NCBI GenBank assembly: GCA_028874215.1
Contig: JAPPLF010000077.1
Span: 1-64,000, forward strand
Direction of reading: 5' to 3'
Length of the DNA: 64,000 bases
Source of the DNA: Acidobacteriota bacterium
GTDB lineage: Bacteria > Acidobacteriota > UBA6911 > RPQK01 > JAJDTT01
Each line of letters starts with the position of its first letter. Position 1 is the stretch's first letter. Positions 51,075 through 61,545 of the stretch are shown in pieces. The position numbers and the translations under genes are program-made. Below the pieces are notes generated by a model. The model ran no database searches, was not told where the DNA came from, and worked only from the letters and a program-made list of their open reading frames with translations.

Positions 51075-52868
51075 TCATTCGGGGAAATAGCTCAGGTCCC
51101 AATCTCCCAACTTCCATAGCGGACTGGAAGTCGACTGGGGTTCGGGACGGCCGGCCATGATCCAGCCGGCGATCTCCTCGTGGTGACCCAGACGGGCCAG
51201 TGTCTCCGAGGCCTGGCCCCCGGCAATGGCGGTGTCCCAGAAGGCCAGGTGCTCGACTCCCAGAGAGTAGAGCTGGCCGGCCTTGTTCCGATACTGTGTG
51301 GCGTCCATGTTTCGGGGCATCACATTGAGCGCCAACCGGCAATTTCCCGCACGGGCCATGCGAACCCAATAGGTGACGTCGGCTGCGTCTTCCCAGGCGG
51401 TCTCGAAGCTGAACAGGCTCCGGGCCGAGGTGTAGGGGATCAGGGTGTCCACCAGACCCTCCTGAACCCAACGCTCGATGTCGATCCCGTAAAGCAGGTT
51501 CTCCTCGCGGGAGCCGAACAGCCAGGCGGTGACCGGATACGGTGCGGACCGGCCCTGCTCCCGGGCGGCCTCAGCCAGTTCGGCCTTCAGGTCTTCCATG
51601 AAACCGGTGAGAATCCGGCTCTTGTAGGCCAGCCAGCGTGGATCCGTTTCGGGCAGGCGGCGGGGGTCCACTCCGAACTCCTCCTGGAAGCCCTCCACCA
51701 ACGGCCATTCGTATTCGAGGAAGGGGGGCTGACGGTTGTAGAGAATGGCGACGCCGTCGATGGGATAGCCGGTCATCTCCCGGATCAATGAGAGGACGTA
51801 GCGGCGGGTTTCGGGAAAGGCAAACGACAGGCCGAGGGAGGGCCGTCCGTCGCGGCCCACGCAACGGAGCTCGGGGCACTGGTCGTAGAGTCCGCCGCGA
51901 TTGAATTCGTCGAACGGCGGTGGCCAGTAGAAGGGTCGCCACCCGATTCGGTAACAGGCGTGGAACTCCATGTCGAGTTCGTGAGCGAAGTCTGCGGCGA
52001 CGCGGAAGGGATCGATTCCGCGTTCCACGTAGGCGTCCCAGGCTTCCCGGGCCAGGCGGTCGTAACGCCTGGGGGGATCCTGGGTCCGGATGCCCCGGCC
52101 GTCCCAGACCCGCCCGATGCGCGTCAGGTAGTTGCAGATGTCCCCGTGAGCGCCGTCCCAGTAGATGCGCCCGAAATCGGTGTGCCGGTAGGGTTCCAGT
52201 TGGGCCTGGATGGCCGTCTCTTCGGACCGGCCTCCCGGCATTCGGGAACCCCGGTCGCCGTCGAACCAGGAATCGTTGTAGGCGAACAGCCGGCGATTGG
52301 CCGGGTCGGACCTGTCGAGTTCCAGGTCTTCGACCTCTTCGCCGGTGAGGGGGACCAGCTTGATGTAGGCGAGCCAGACCTTGCCGCTGATGTTGCCGAA
52401 AGCCTGTTCGTCGGGCACCGCCCGCTGGCACGGTTGGCGGAACGCCACGGTCTGGCCTGTCAGGTCGGCGGTCTTCCAGAAGACGTCCTGGATTCTGGGG
52501 CCCTGTTTCTGATCGTCGGCCGGAACGCCCCAGGCGCGTTCGCTGGGGATCGGAAGATAGACGAGCGAGAACGCCGGATCTCCGCTGAGCCGGGCGAAGA
52601 CCCGTTGGGCCTCATAGGGGCGCCATGCGTTGTTGAAGAGGCCGATATAAATGTCGTGCCATCCTTGGACTTCAAGGGGATAGGTGATCTCGGCCGCTTC
52701 CGTCTCCTCGCCGGCGAAAAGGAGCGTTCCGGCGGCCTTGTCGGTCTCGAAGTCCAGCATTCGCCAGGCGAATCGGCGAGCCGTCCGGCTGAGGGCGCTC
52801 GCCGGCTGGCAGCGGTCCAGATCGGCGCGGTAGACAGGTTCGTTCCGCCTCTGGAATCGATCGAGCAT
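51075..52868 (-). CDS. Glycosyl-hydrolase-like TIM-barrel protein (GHL10-like)
   Basis: 597 residues from ATG 52868, with GGAG eight bases upstream. Unlike its neighbours it shows no signal peptide. The N-terminal part is beta-rich (about 1-190). The remainder looks like a glycoside-hydrolase-like TIM barrel of the family-10-like group: GWRPFYWPPPFDEFNRGG, the strand-end motif YPIDGVAILYNRQPPFLEYE, VEGFQEEFGVDPR and HLAFWDTAIAGG. Acidic residues in these strand ends are candidate catalysts, but none is proven. It heads the six-gene minus-strand run and diverges from the metal-ATPase gene. Confidence 0.65.
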   Translation of the reverse strand: MLDRFQRRNEPVYRADLDRCQPASALSRTARRFAWRMLDFETDKAAGTLLFAGEETEAAEITYPLEVQGWHDIYIGLFNNAWRPYEAQRVFARLSGDPAFSLVYLPIPSERAWGVPADDQKQGPRIQDVFWKTADLTGQTVAFRQPCQRAVPDEQAFGNISGKVWLAYIKLVPLTGEEVEDLELDRSDPANRRLFAYNDSWFDGDRGSRMPGGRSEETAIQAQLEPYRHTDFGRIYWDGAHGDICNYLTRIGRVWDGRGIRTQDPPRRYDRLAREAWDAYVERGIDPFRVAADFAHELDMEFHACYRIGWRPFYWPPPFDEFNRGGLYDQCPELRCVGRDGRPSLGLSFAFPETRRYVLSLIREMTGYPIDGVAILYNRQPPFLEYEWPLVEGFQEEFGVDPRRLPETDPRWLAYKSRILTGFMEDLKAELAEAAREQGRSAPYPVTAWLFGSREENLLYGIDIERWVQEGLVDTLIPYTSARSLFSFETAWEDAADVTYWVRMARAGNCRLALNVMPRNMDATQYRNKAGQLYSLGVEHLAFWDTAIAGGQASETLARLGHHEEIAGWIMAGRPEPQSTSSPLWKLGDWDLSYFPE

Positions 52869-52958
52869 GGACTGGGCTCCGGGAGGCGCCGGCTATCGGG
52901 GCTCCCCCTTGGGAGAGGGATTGTATCCAGCCCCGCTCAGGCGGAGCAAGCGGTCTCT

Positions 52959-52986
52959 TTGAACCGGCCAGAACGGCTTGTATAGT
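52959..52986 (+). promoter_or_regulatory. Promoter of the P-type ATPase/SPFH operon, near-leaderless
   Basis: TTGAAC (52959-52964) and TATAGT (52981-52986) are spaced by 16 bases. Transcription would begin near 52993, seven bases before ATG 53000. The GTG at 52985 lies inside the -10 element and so is not a plausible start for this transcript. Confidence 0.6.
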
Positions 52987-52999
52987 GGACGGCGCCATC

Positions 53000-55900
53000 A
53001 TGATCCCTCCCCTCGGACACACGTTCCATCTGGACGAAGGGGCCGTCTTCCGCTGGCGCTTTGCGGGACTGGTCCTGGGCGGCCTGCTCCTGGTGGCCTA
53101 CTGGCAGGAGTGGGTCGTTTCGCCTTTCCCCTGGGACCTGGGCATCGTCCTGACCTTCCTCTACGGGTACAGCACCTTCCACCGGGCGTTCCAGGACGTG
53201 ATCTCCCGGCGGATCAGCGCCGATCAGGCGGTGACTCTGGCGGCTCTGGCCGCCCTCTACGTGGGCGAGTACCTGGCCGCCGCCGAGGTGGTCTACATCA
53301 TGCTCGTGGGCGAGACGTTGGAAGCCTACGCCTCCCAAAGGTTCCACACCGACCTGACGCAGCTTCTCTCGATGTTGCCCCAGGAGGCCCACCGCTGGGG
53401 AGACGACGGCGAGGAACGGGTGGCTCTGGGAGAACTCCGGCCGGAGGACCGGGTGGTGGTCTATCCCGGCGAGAGGGTCCCGGTGGACGGCATCATCCTG
53501 GAAGGGGAGTCGCTCCTGGACGAGAGCTCCATCACGGGCGAGTCGGTGCCCCGGGAGCGGTCGGTCCGCGACCAGGTCTATGCCGGCAGCGTGAACCAGA
53601 CCGCCCGGCTCCTGGTCCGCGCCCGCCAGGTGGGCGAAACCACGGTGTTGAACCGGATCGTGGAGCTGGTGCGCCAGGCCCGGGAGAGCAAGGCTCCCAT
53701 CCAGCGGACCGCGGACCGCTACGCCCAATGGTTCCTGCCCCTGGTGCTGGGAATCGCGGTTCTCTGTTACGTGGTGACGGGCGACTGGATGCGCTCCGTG
53801 GCGATCCTCATCGTGGCCTGTCCCTGCGCCATGGTCCTGGCCACGCCGGCGGCGGTGCTGGCCACCATCAGCGCCCTGGCCCGGAAGGGGATCGTCGTTC
53901 GGGGCGGGGTCCAGATCGAGGAGCTCTCCAAGATCGACTGCTTCGCCTTCGACAAGACCGGCACCCTCACCCGGGGCCGGCCCGAGCTGGTCCGGGTGAT
54001 TCCCTTCGGAGAGTTCCGTCCCGATGCGATCCTGGGTTGGGCGGCCTCCCTGGAATTCTTCTCCGAGCATCTGCTGGCCAAGGCCATTCGGGAGGCGGCC
54101 GAGAGCCGCGGGCTCGACGTCTCGCCCGGGGAGTCGGTCCAAAGGCACGCGGGTCTGGGACTGGAAGGAACGCTGCCTTCCACCGGCGATGAGGCGGGTC
54201 CGACCGTACTCGTCGGCAGCGCCCGCTTCCTGGAACAGCAGGGAGTCGCCCTTTCCAAGCCGGAGCGGGACGTCCTGGATCAGGCCGCGTCCGAAGGAGG
54301 CATCGCCGTCCTGGTGGGATGGGAAGAGCGGGCCGCCGGCGTCCTCCTCCTGCAGGATCAGCCCCGGCAAGAGGCAAGCCGGGCGGTGGCCGAGTTGCGC
54401 GAATTGGGGATCCGGAAGTCTCTGCTCTTGACGGGAGACAACGAAAAGGCGGCCCTTCGGGTGGGCCGGGAGGTGGGGATCGCCCAGGTGCATGCCGGCC
54501 TGCTTCCCGAGGAGAAGCTGGCCCACCTGGAGGATCTCAAGCTCCAGGGCCTCCGGGTGGCCATGGTGGGAGACGGCGTCAACGACTCGCCATCCCTGGC
54601 CGCCGCCCACGTCGGCATCGCCATGGGGGACACGGGGACCGACATCGCAGCCGAAGCGTCGGGGGTGGTTCTGGTCGGGGATGGGGGGCTCGACCGCCTG
54701 AAACCGTTGATCCGCATGAGCCGCCGCGCCGTCAAGACCATTCACGACAACATCTTCTGGTTCGGTCTGGTCTTCAACCTGGCCGCGGTCATGGCCGCCT
54801 TCTGGGGGTACCTGAGCGCCGTGGGCGCCGCCGTTGTCCACCAGGGTTCCTCGTTCCTGGTCCTGATGAATTCCCTCAAGCTGCTGGATCGCCGGCCGTC
54901 GGAGCTTCTTCCCCACCGGCTTCGCCACCGGTTGCACCACCTGGGCCACCGGTACCACCACTTCCGCCACGACGTCCACCATCTCCAGCACGATGTGCTC
55001 CATTGGTTGCACCATCGGAATCCGGCCCATCTCTTCAGGCACTCCCTTCACTGGGCAGGCCATCGCAAAGGGTCCCTGCTGCGTTGGGCCGGGGCGGCTG
55101 CCGTCCTGGCGTACCTGCTCTCCGGGATCCGGATCCTGGCGCCCGAAGAGGTGGGAGTGGTCCAGCGACTGGGCCGGCTGGTCGAGGGTTCATTGGGATC
55201 GGGCCTTCACTACGTGGCGCCTTGGCCCGTGGAGACCCTCCACCGGCTCCGGCCGGCGCAGGTACGCACCGTGGAGCTGGGTTTCCGGATCTCCGACTCG
55301 GCGGCCGAGGTCGAAGGGGGGCCGGCCGCCTACGAGTGGAACATTCAGCATCGGCAGGGACGCTATCTGCGGAGGGAAGACGAGGCGCTCATGCTCACGG
55401 GAGACGAGTACCTGGTGGAGGTGAACGCGGTCGTCCACTACACCATCGCCGACTTCCATCAATACCTCTTCGCCAGCTCGAGCCTGGAATCCACCTTGCA
55501 GTTCCTGTGCGAGAGCGCCTTGCGCCAGGTGGCGGCCACCATGGAGCTGGACCGGATTCTGGCCCTCGACCGGCGCACCATCGAGAGCGCGGCGATGGAA
55601 ATGGTCCGATCGGAGGCGGAACGTCTGGGCTTGGGCGTTCGAGTCCAGGCCTTCCAGCTCCAGGACGTTCATCCCGCGCTGGAGGTGGTGGGGGCGTTCC
55701 GGGACGTGGCCAGCGCCTTGGAGCAGAAGAGCCGCATGATCAACGAGGCTCATGCCTACGCCAACGAGCGGGTCCCCATCGCGGCGGGTGAGGCCCAGGG
55801 GCGCCAGATCCAGGCCCGGGCCTATGCGGTCTCCCGGGTCCAACGTTCCGAAGGCGAGTCCCGCCGCTTCGATCTGCGCTACGGCGCGTATCGCCTGTCG

Positions 55901-56071
55901 CCCGAGACGACCCGGATCCGTGTCTACCTGGAGGCGGTCGAGGCGGGTTTGGCAGGGAAAAAGAAGTACATCCTGGACCAGAGCTCGGGACGCCGGAAGA
56001 TGCTGCTGTTCCGTAACTCGGTGTTCAATTTGGGAAACCTGGAGAAGGCGGTCTCCGCCAGTGGGAGATGA
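53000..56071 (+). CDS. P1B-type metal ATPase fused through a His-rich linker to an HflK-type SPFH protein
   Basis: 1023 residues from ATG 53000. Residues 1-637 are a complete P1B ATPase: four N-terminal membrane segments, TGES (179-182), Cys274-Pro-Cys276 in TM6, phosphorylation site Asp318 in DKTGTLT, hinge GDGVND (524-529), and two last membrane segments with VVHQGSSFLVLMNS. The usual SEHP motif reads SEHLL (355-359). There is no N-terminal HMA domain. Residues 639-688 hold 18 histidines in HH and HxxH patterns. A new membrane segment (about 693-713) and a full HflK-like SPFH domain follow (EEVGVVQRLGRLVEGSLGSGLHYVAP is its opening), ending in the HflK-type helical region with MINEAHAYANERVPIAAGEAQG-like sequence. 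The reading frame is continuous with no sign of frameshift. Probable role: metal export linked to an SPFH membrane assembly. Confidence 0.88.
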   Translation: MIPPLGHTFHLDEGAVFRWRFAGLVLGGLLLVAYWQEWVVSPFPWDLGIVLTFLYGYSTFHRAFQDVISRRISADQAVTLAALAALYVGEYLAAAEVVYIMLVGETLEAYASQRFHTDLTQLLSMLPQEAHRWGDDGEERVALGELRPEDRVVVYPGERVPVDGIILEGESLLDESSITGESVPRERSVRDQVYAGSVNQTARLLVRARQVGETTVLNRIVELVRQARESKAPIQRTADRYAQWFLPLVLGIAVLCYVVTGDWMRSVAILIVACPCAMVLATPAAVLATISALARKGIVVRGGVQIEELSKIDCFAFDKTGTLTRGRPELVRVIPFGEFRPDAILGWAASLEFFSEHLLAKAIREAAESRGLDVSPGESVQRHAGLGLEGTLPSTGDEAGPTVLVGSARFLEQQGVALSKPERDVLDQAASEGGIAVLVGWEERAAGVLLLQDQPRQEASRAVAELRELGIRKSLLLTGDNEKAALRVGREVGIAQVHAGLLPEEKLAHLEDLKLQGLRVAMVGDGVNDSPSLAAAHVGIAMGDTGTDIAAEASGVVLVGDGGLDRLKPLIRMSRRAVKTIHDNIFWFGLVFNLAAVMAAFWGYLSAVGAAVVHQGSSFLVLMNSLKLLDRRPSELLPHRLRHRLHHLGHRYHHFRHDVHHLQHDVLHWLHHRNPAHLFRHSLHWAGHRKGSLLRWAGAAAVLAYLLSGIRILAPEEVGVVQRLGRLVEGSLGSGLHYVAPWPVETLHRLRPAQVRTVELGFRISDSAAEVEGGPAAYEWNIQHRQGRYLRREDEALMLTGDEYLVEVNAVVHYTIADFHQYLFASSSLESTLQFLCESALRQVAATMELDRILALDRRTIESAAMEMVRSEAERLGLGVRVQAFQLQDVHPALEVVGAFRDVASALEQKSRMINEAHAYANERVPIAAGEAQGRQIQARAYAVSRVQRSEGESRRFDLRYGAYRLSPETTRIRVYLEAVEAGLAGKKKYILDQSSGRRKMLLFRNSVFNLGNLEKAVSASGR

Positions 56072-56078
56072 CCCGGAG

Positions 56079-57026
56079 ATGCACTACCCAGTGAAGGCGC
56101 CCGCGGACGGCGAGAAAAGCAGGCAATCGGTCGGAACCGGAAGGGTGATCCGAAGCAAGGTCTTCTGGATCGTGGTCCTGTTGATTCTGGCGTACCGGAG
56201 CCTGTTCACGGTGAACGAGGAGGAGATGGTCCTGGTGACCCAGTTCGGACGCCCCGTTGCCGAGTACAAGGAGGCGGGACTCCGGTTCAAATGGTTCTTC
56301 CAGGGGCTCACGCGCATCGACAAACGGTTGCATCTCTACAATCCCCGGCCTTCCGAGTATCTGACCCGGGACAAGAAGAATCTCCTGGTGGAGACCTACG
56401 TGATCTGGCAGGTCCAGGAGCCGCTCCGGTATCTGCGGGCCGTCGGGGATCGCTCCGGGGCCGAGATGCGCCTGCACGACATCGTGTGGTCGTCGGTCTC
56501 CGCCGATCTGGGCCGGACCGAGCTCTCCGAGCTGGTGGCCACGGACCCGGAACAGGTGCGCCTGGAACCCTTGATGGAGAAACTCACGCGCGAGTGCGAT
56601 GAAGTCTCCCGCCAACGTTACGGAATTCGGATCGCGTCGGTGGACGTGAAGCGGATCAACCTCCCCACCCAGAACCGGGAGAGCGTCTATGCCCGGATGC
56701 GGGCGGAACGGGACCGCATCGCCAAGAAATACCGGGCTGAAGGAGAGGAGGAGGCCCGCAAGATCCGGGCCGAGGCGGACCGCCAGGCCGAGGAACTGCT
56801 GTCGGCAGCCTACAAGCAGACGGAGATCATCCGGGGCGAGGCGGACGCGCAGGCCGCCCGGATCTACGGAAGGGCCTATTCGCGGGATCCCGAGTTCTAC
56901 CAGATGGTCAGGACGCTGGAAGCGTACCAGCGGATCCTGGACGACAAGACCACCGCGGTCCTCTCGGCCGACTCGGAGTTGCTCAAGTTGCTGACCGAAG
57001 GGCGGAACGGAAGGTTGGCCCGGTGA
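56079..57026 (+). CDS. HflC-like SPFH-domain membrane protein
   Basis: 315 residues from ATG 56079, seven bases after the fusion gene; a GTG at 56061 overlapping that gene is an alternative. A single N-terminal anchor (VFWIVVLLILAYRSLF) is followed by an SPFH domain opening with TVNEEEMVLVTQFGRPV. The long helix expected of HflC is present: ERDRIAKKYRAEGEEEARKI, then EADAQAARIYGRAYSRDPEFY and the conserved TLEAYQRIL. HflC and HflK form a cage around FtsH in E. coli; no ftsH is seen here, and the partner in this operon is more likely the ATPase-HflK fusion. The next gene overlaps it by GTGA. Confidence 0.87.
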   Translation: MHYPVKAPADGEKSRQSVGTGRVIRSKVFWIVVLLILAYRSLFTVNEEEMVLVTQFGRPVAEYKEAGLRFKWFFQGLTRIDKRLHLYNPRPSEYLTRDKKNLLVETYVIWQVQEPLRYLRAVGDRSGAEMRLHDIVWSSVSADLGRTELSELVATDPEQVRLEPLMEKLTRECDEVSRQRYGIRIASVDVKRINLPTQNRESVYARMRAERDRIAKKYRAEGEEEARKIRAEADRQAEELLSAAYKQTEIIRGEADAQAARIYGRAYSRDPEFYQMVRTLEAYQRILDDKTTAVLSADSELLKLLTEGRNGRLAR

Positions 57027-57946
57027 GAAACTGGTTGCGGCACAACAGCCTGCTGCTGTCGTCCGTGTTGGTCGCCCTGTACGTGGCGTCCGGGATCTAC
57101 TATGTCCCCACCGATCGGCAGGCGGTGAAGTTGCGGTTGGGCCGGCTGCTTCCGGAGCGGATCCAACCGGGTCTGCAGTACGCGGTTCCGTACCCTCTGG
57201 AAGAGGTGATCCTGTTGAAGACGAATGAGGCCCAGCGTCTCACCGTCGGGGGCACCGATCTGGACCGGGCCTTGGGAGTCCGGGTCCTGACGGAGGACGA
57301 CTCCCTGTTGAGCGGCGACCAGAACCTGGTCCAGTTCCGGGCCTCCATTCAGTACTACATCCAGGATCCGGGACGGTATCTGTATCGGTCCCGCGATCTT
57401 CCCCGGGTCCTGGAGGTCCTGCTCTATCGTTCCCTCTCTCGAGCCGTGGCGATCCGGGGGGTCGACGACGTGCTCACCACGGGCCGCATCGAGATCCAGA
57501 ATCGTGTCCGGGAGGATCTCCAGCAGGAGGCGGACCGCTTGGCGTTGGGCGTGGCCGTAACCGCCCTGGCCCTGGAACAGGTCCGTCCTCCCGAACAGGT
57601 CCGCGATGCCTTCCTGGAGGTGGCCAACGCCAGGGAGGACCGGAACCGCATCGTGCAGGAGGCCCGGGGATACGCCAGCGAATTGTTGCCTCGAACCCGC
57701 GGCCAGGCTCAGGAAAACCTCCAGCAGGCCCGAATCTACGGCCGGGAGGTGGTGGACCGGTCCCAGGGCGAGTCGCAGCATTTCCTGAGCCTGTGGGGAG
57801 AATACCGGCGCCATCCCACCGTCACCACGGCGCGCCTCTTCCTGGAGGCCATGGAGGAGATCCTGCCCCGCACCCGCAAGGTCATTTTGGACGATGCCGG
57901 AAGCCGGCAGGGCCTGGACCTGGATATCTTCGCCGTGGAGGAGTGA
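57023..57946 (+). CDS. HflK-like SPFH-domain membrane protein
   Basis: 307 residues from GTG 57023, overlapping the stop of the previous gene (GTGA). It has one N-terminal membrane segment (LLLSSVLVALYVASGIYYV) and an SPFH domain opening with PTDRQAVKLRLGRLLPERIQ. The HflK-type helical region contains AFLEVANAREDRNRIVQEA and the ending RLFLEAMEEILPRTRKVILD. It is a second HflK-like subunit beside the one fused to the ATPase, so the operon encodes three different SPFH chains in K-C-K order. Tight coupling suggests fixed stoichiometry in one complex. Confidence 0.86.
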   Translation: MRNWLRHNSLLLSSVLVALYVASGIYYVPTDRQAVKLRLGRLLPERIQPGLQYAVPYPLEEVILLKTNEAQRLTVGGTDLDRALGVRVLTEDDSLLSGDQNLVQFRASIQYYIQDPGRYLYRSRDLPRVLEVLLYRSLSRAVAIRGVDDVLTTGRIEIQNRVREDLQQEADRLALGVAVTALALEQVRPPEQVRDAFLEVANAREDRNRIVQEARGYASELLPRTRGQAQENLQQARIYGREVVDRSQGESQHFLSLWGEYRRHPTVTTARLFLEAMEEILPRTRKVILDDAGSRQGLDLDIFAVEE

Positions 57947-57982
57947 GGGAAGCCGGCGAAGCGGACCCTCGGGGAGACGGAG

Positions 57983-58456
57983 ATGGAACCCAGGAAATGG
58001 TTCTCCCTGCTGGCGATCCTCGGCTGTTTCCTCTATTTCGTCACACGCGAGACCCCCGTCAAGGACACGGAAAGGGAAGAGAATCCGGACGACGTCCTGA
58101 TCGCCATGGTCCAGGCCATGGAGCGCGGTGACGTCGAGGCGCTCAAGGAGTGCTTCGGCGGAGACCTGAGGAGGCGCCTGGAAGACCTGCTGGCGCGGGA
58201 CTCGGCGCCCTGGCTGTCGGAGTGGCTCCGGAGGCGCGGAAGCGCCGTCAAGGGTCTGGCCATTCTGGGCCAGGAGGAACTGAGTCCGGATCAGGTCCGC
58301 GTCTTGACCGAGACGGTCTACAACGACCGCAACACCCGCCAGTCCTTCCTGGTGGAGCGGGAGTTCGGATCCTGGAGGGTGACCCAGAGCGATTTCGAGA
58401 TGGTCAGCGACTGGGAAAACGAATTCGGGAAGTCGATTCGGGATGTGGGGCGTTAG
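57983..58456 (+). CDS. Small membrane-anchored protein of the SPFH operon, unknown function
   Basis: 157 residues, with GGGGAG (57971-57976) six bases before the ATG. An N-terminal anchor (WFSLLAILGCFLYFV) is followed by a soluble domain of about 125 residues. Its pattern DDVLIAMVQAMERGDVEALKE, then LTETVYNDRNTRQSFLVERE and GSWRVTQ, resembles small NTF2-like or DUF4878-type lipoprotein domains. The resemblance is of layout only. The position 37 bases after the second HflK-like gene makes it a likely subunit or accessory of the ATPase/SPFH assembly. Confidence 0.72.
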   Translation: MEPRKWFSLLAILGCFLYFVTRETPVKDTEREENPDDVLIAMVQAMERGDVEALKECFGGDLRRRLEDLLARDSAPWLSEWLRRRGSAVKGLAILGQEELSPDQVRVLTETVYNDRNTRQSFLVEREFGSWRVTQSDFEMVSDWENEFGKSIRDVGR

Positions 58457-58470
58457 TGATCTTAAAGATA

Positions 58471-58508
58471 TGTGTGGAAGCATCGCCGGGCCTCGCGATG
58501 TGAACACT
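58471..58508. terminator. Hairpin between the SPFH operon and recQ
   Basis: CATCGC (58481-58486) and GCGATG (58495-58500) form a perfect six-base stem, extended with mismatches by GTGT (58472-58475) and ACAC (58504-58507). There is no T-run, so it is only a possible end of the operon or a protein-binding palindrome. Confidence 0.35.
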
Positions 58509-58531
58509 TCGGTGCTTGATCTGGTTTCGAC

Positions 58532-60940
<2,409 letters not shown>

Positions 60941-60995
60941 CGTCCCATGAGCCGGTGTCCTCCGGCCGGCTCGAGCCAAAATCAGGTGAACCAAC

Positions 60996-61490
60996 ATGAC
61001 ATTCAGGAAGATTCTTTACCTGGCCAATCCGTACGGCTTTTCCCTGCAATTGCAGGAAGGGCCGCTGACCGGTCTGGTCGCTGCTCTGGAAGGGATCGGG
61101 GCGGAGGTCTGGGAACCCTTCGCGCGAAACGGGGAGGAGGACGTCTCAAGTCCAGGGTGGGCCTACCGGGTCGGTCAGGCCGATGTCAGAGACGTGAGGG
61201 AGGCGGACGGCTTCTTCGGGGTGGTCAACGGTTGTCCGCCAGATGAAGGGGTCATGGTGGAGCTGGGGCTGGCGATCGCCTGGAAGAAGCCGGTGTTTCT
61301 ATTCCGGGACGACTTTCGGCGCTGCACGGACAGTGAAACCTATCCGCTCAATCTGATGCTGTTCGCCGGCTTGCCGGAGACGGGCTGGGAGGCCTACTGG
61401 TACACGTCCATTGACGAGATCGCCGATCCGGGCAAGGCCTTGGTTCGGTGGTTGGAGGGAGGGGAAATTCCTCCGTCAGCGGCTCGTTGA
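60996..61490 (+). CDS. Nucleoside 2-deoxyribosyltransferase-family protein
   Basis: 164 residues, with AGGTG about seven bases before the ATG. Family features are ILYLANPYGFS at the N-terminus, the active-site region ADGFFGVVNGCPPDEGVMVELGLAIA (catalytic Glu in MVELG) and FLFRDDFRRC. Such enzymes exchange bases between deoxynucleosides or hydrolyse damaged nucleotides. The gene follows recQ by 55 bases, but a functional link is not evident. It converges on the DUF3604 gene. Confidence 0.87.
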   Translation: MTFRKILYLANPYGFSLQLQEGPLTGLVAALEGIGAEVWEPFARNGEEDVSSPGWAYRVGQADVRDVREADGFFGVVNGCPPDEGVMVELGLAIAWKKPVFLFRDDFRRCTDSETYPLNLMLFAGLPETGWEAYWYTSIDEIADPGKALVRWLEGGEIPPSAAR

Positions 61491-61545
61491 GCCGGGATGG
61501 CGGCGGGGCTCCGGACGGGCGCAGACTCCGTGAGAGGGGTCCGGT

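Noticed and set aside
52985-52999. GTG 52985 as start of the ATPase-SPFH gene
   Set aside because: It lies within the -10 box of the only good promoter; ATG 53000 is just after the expected transcription start.
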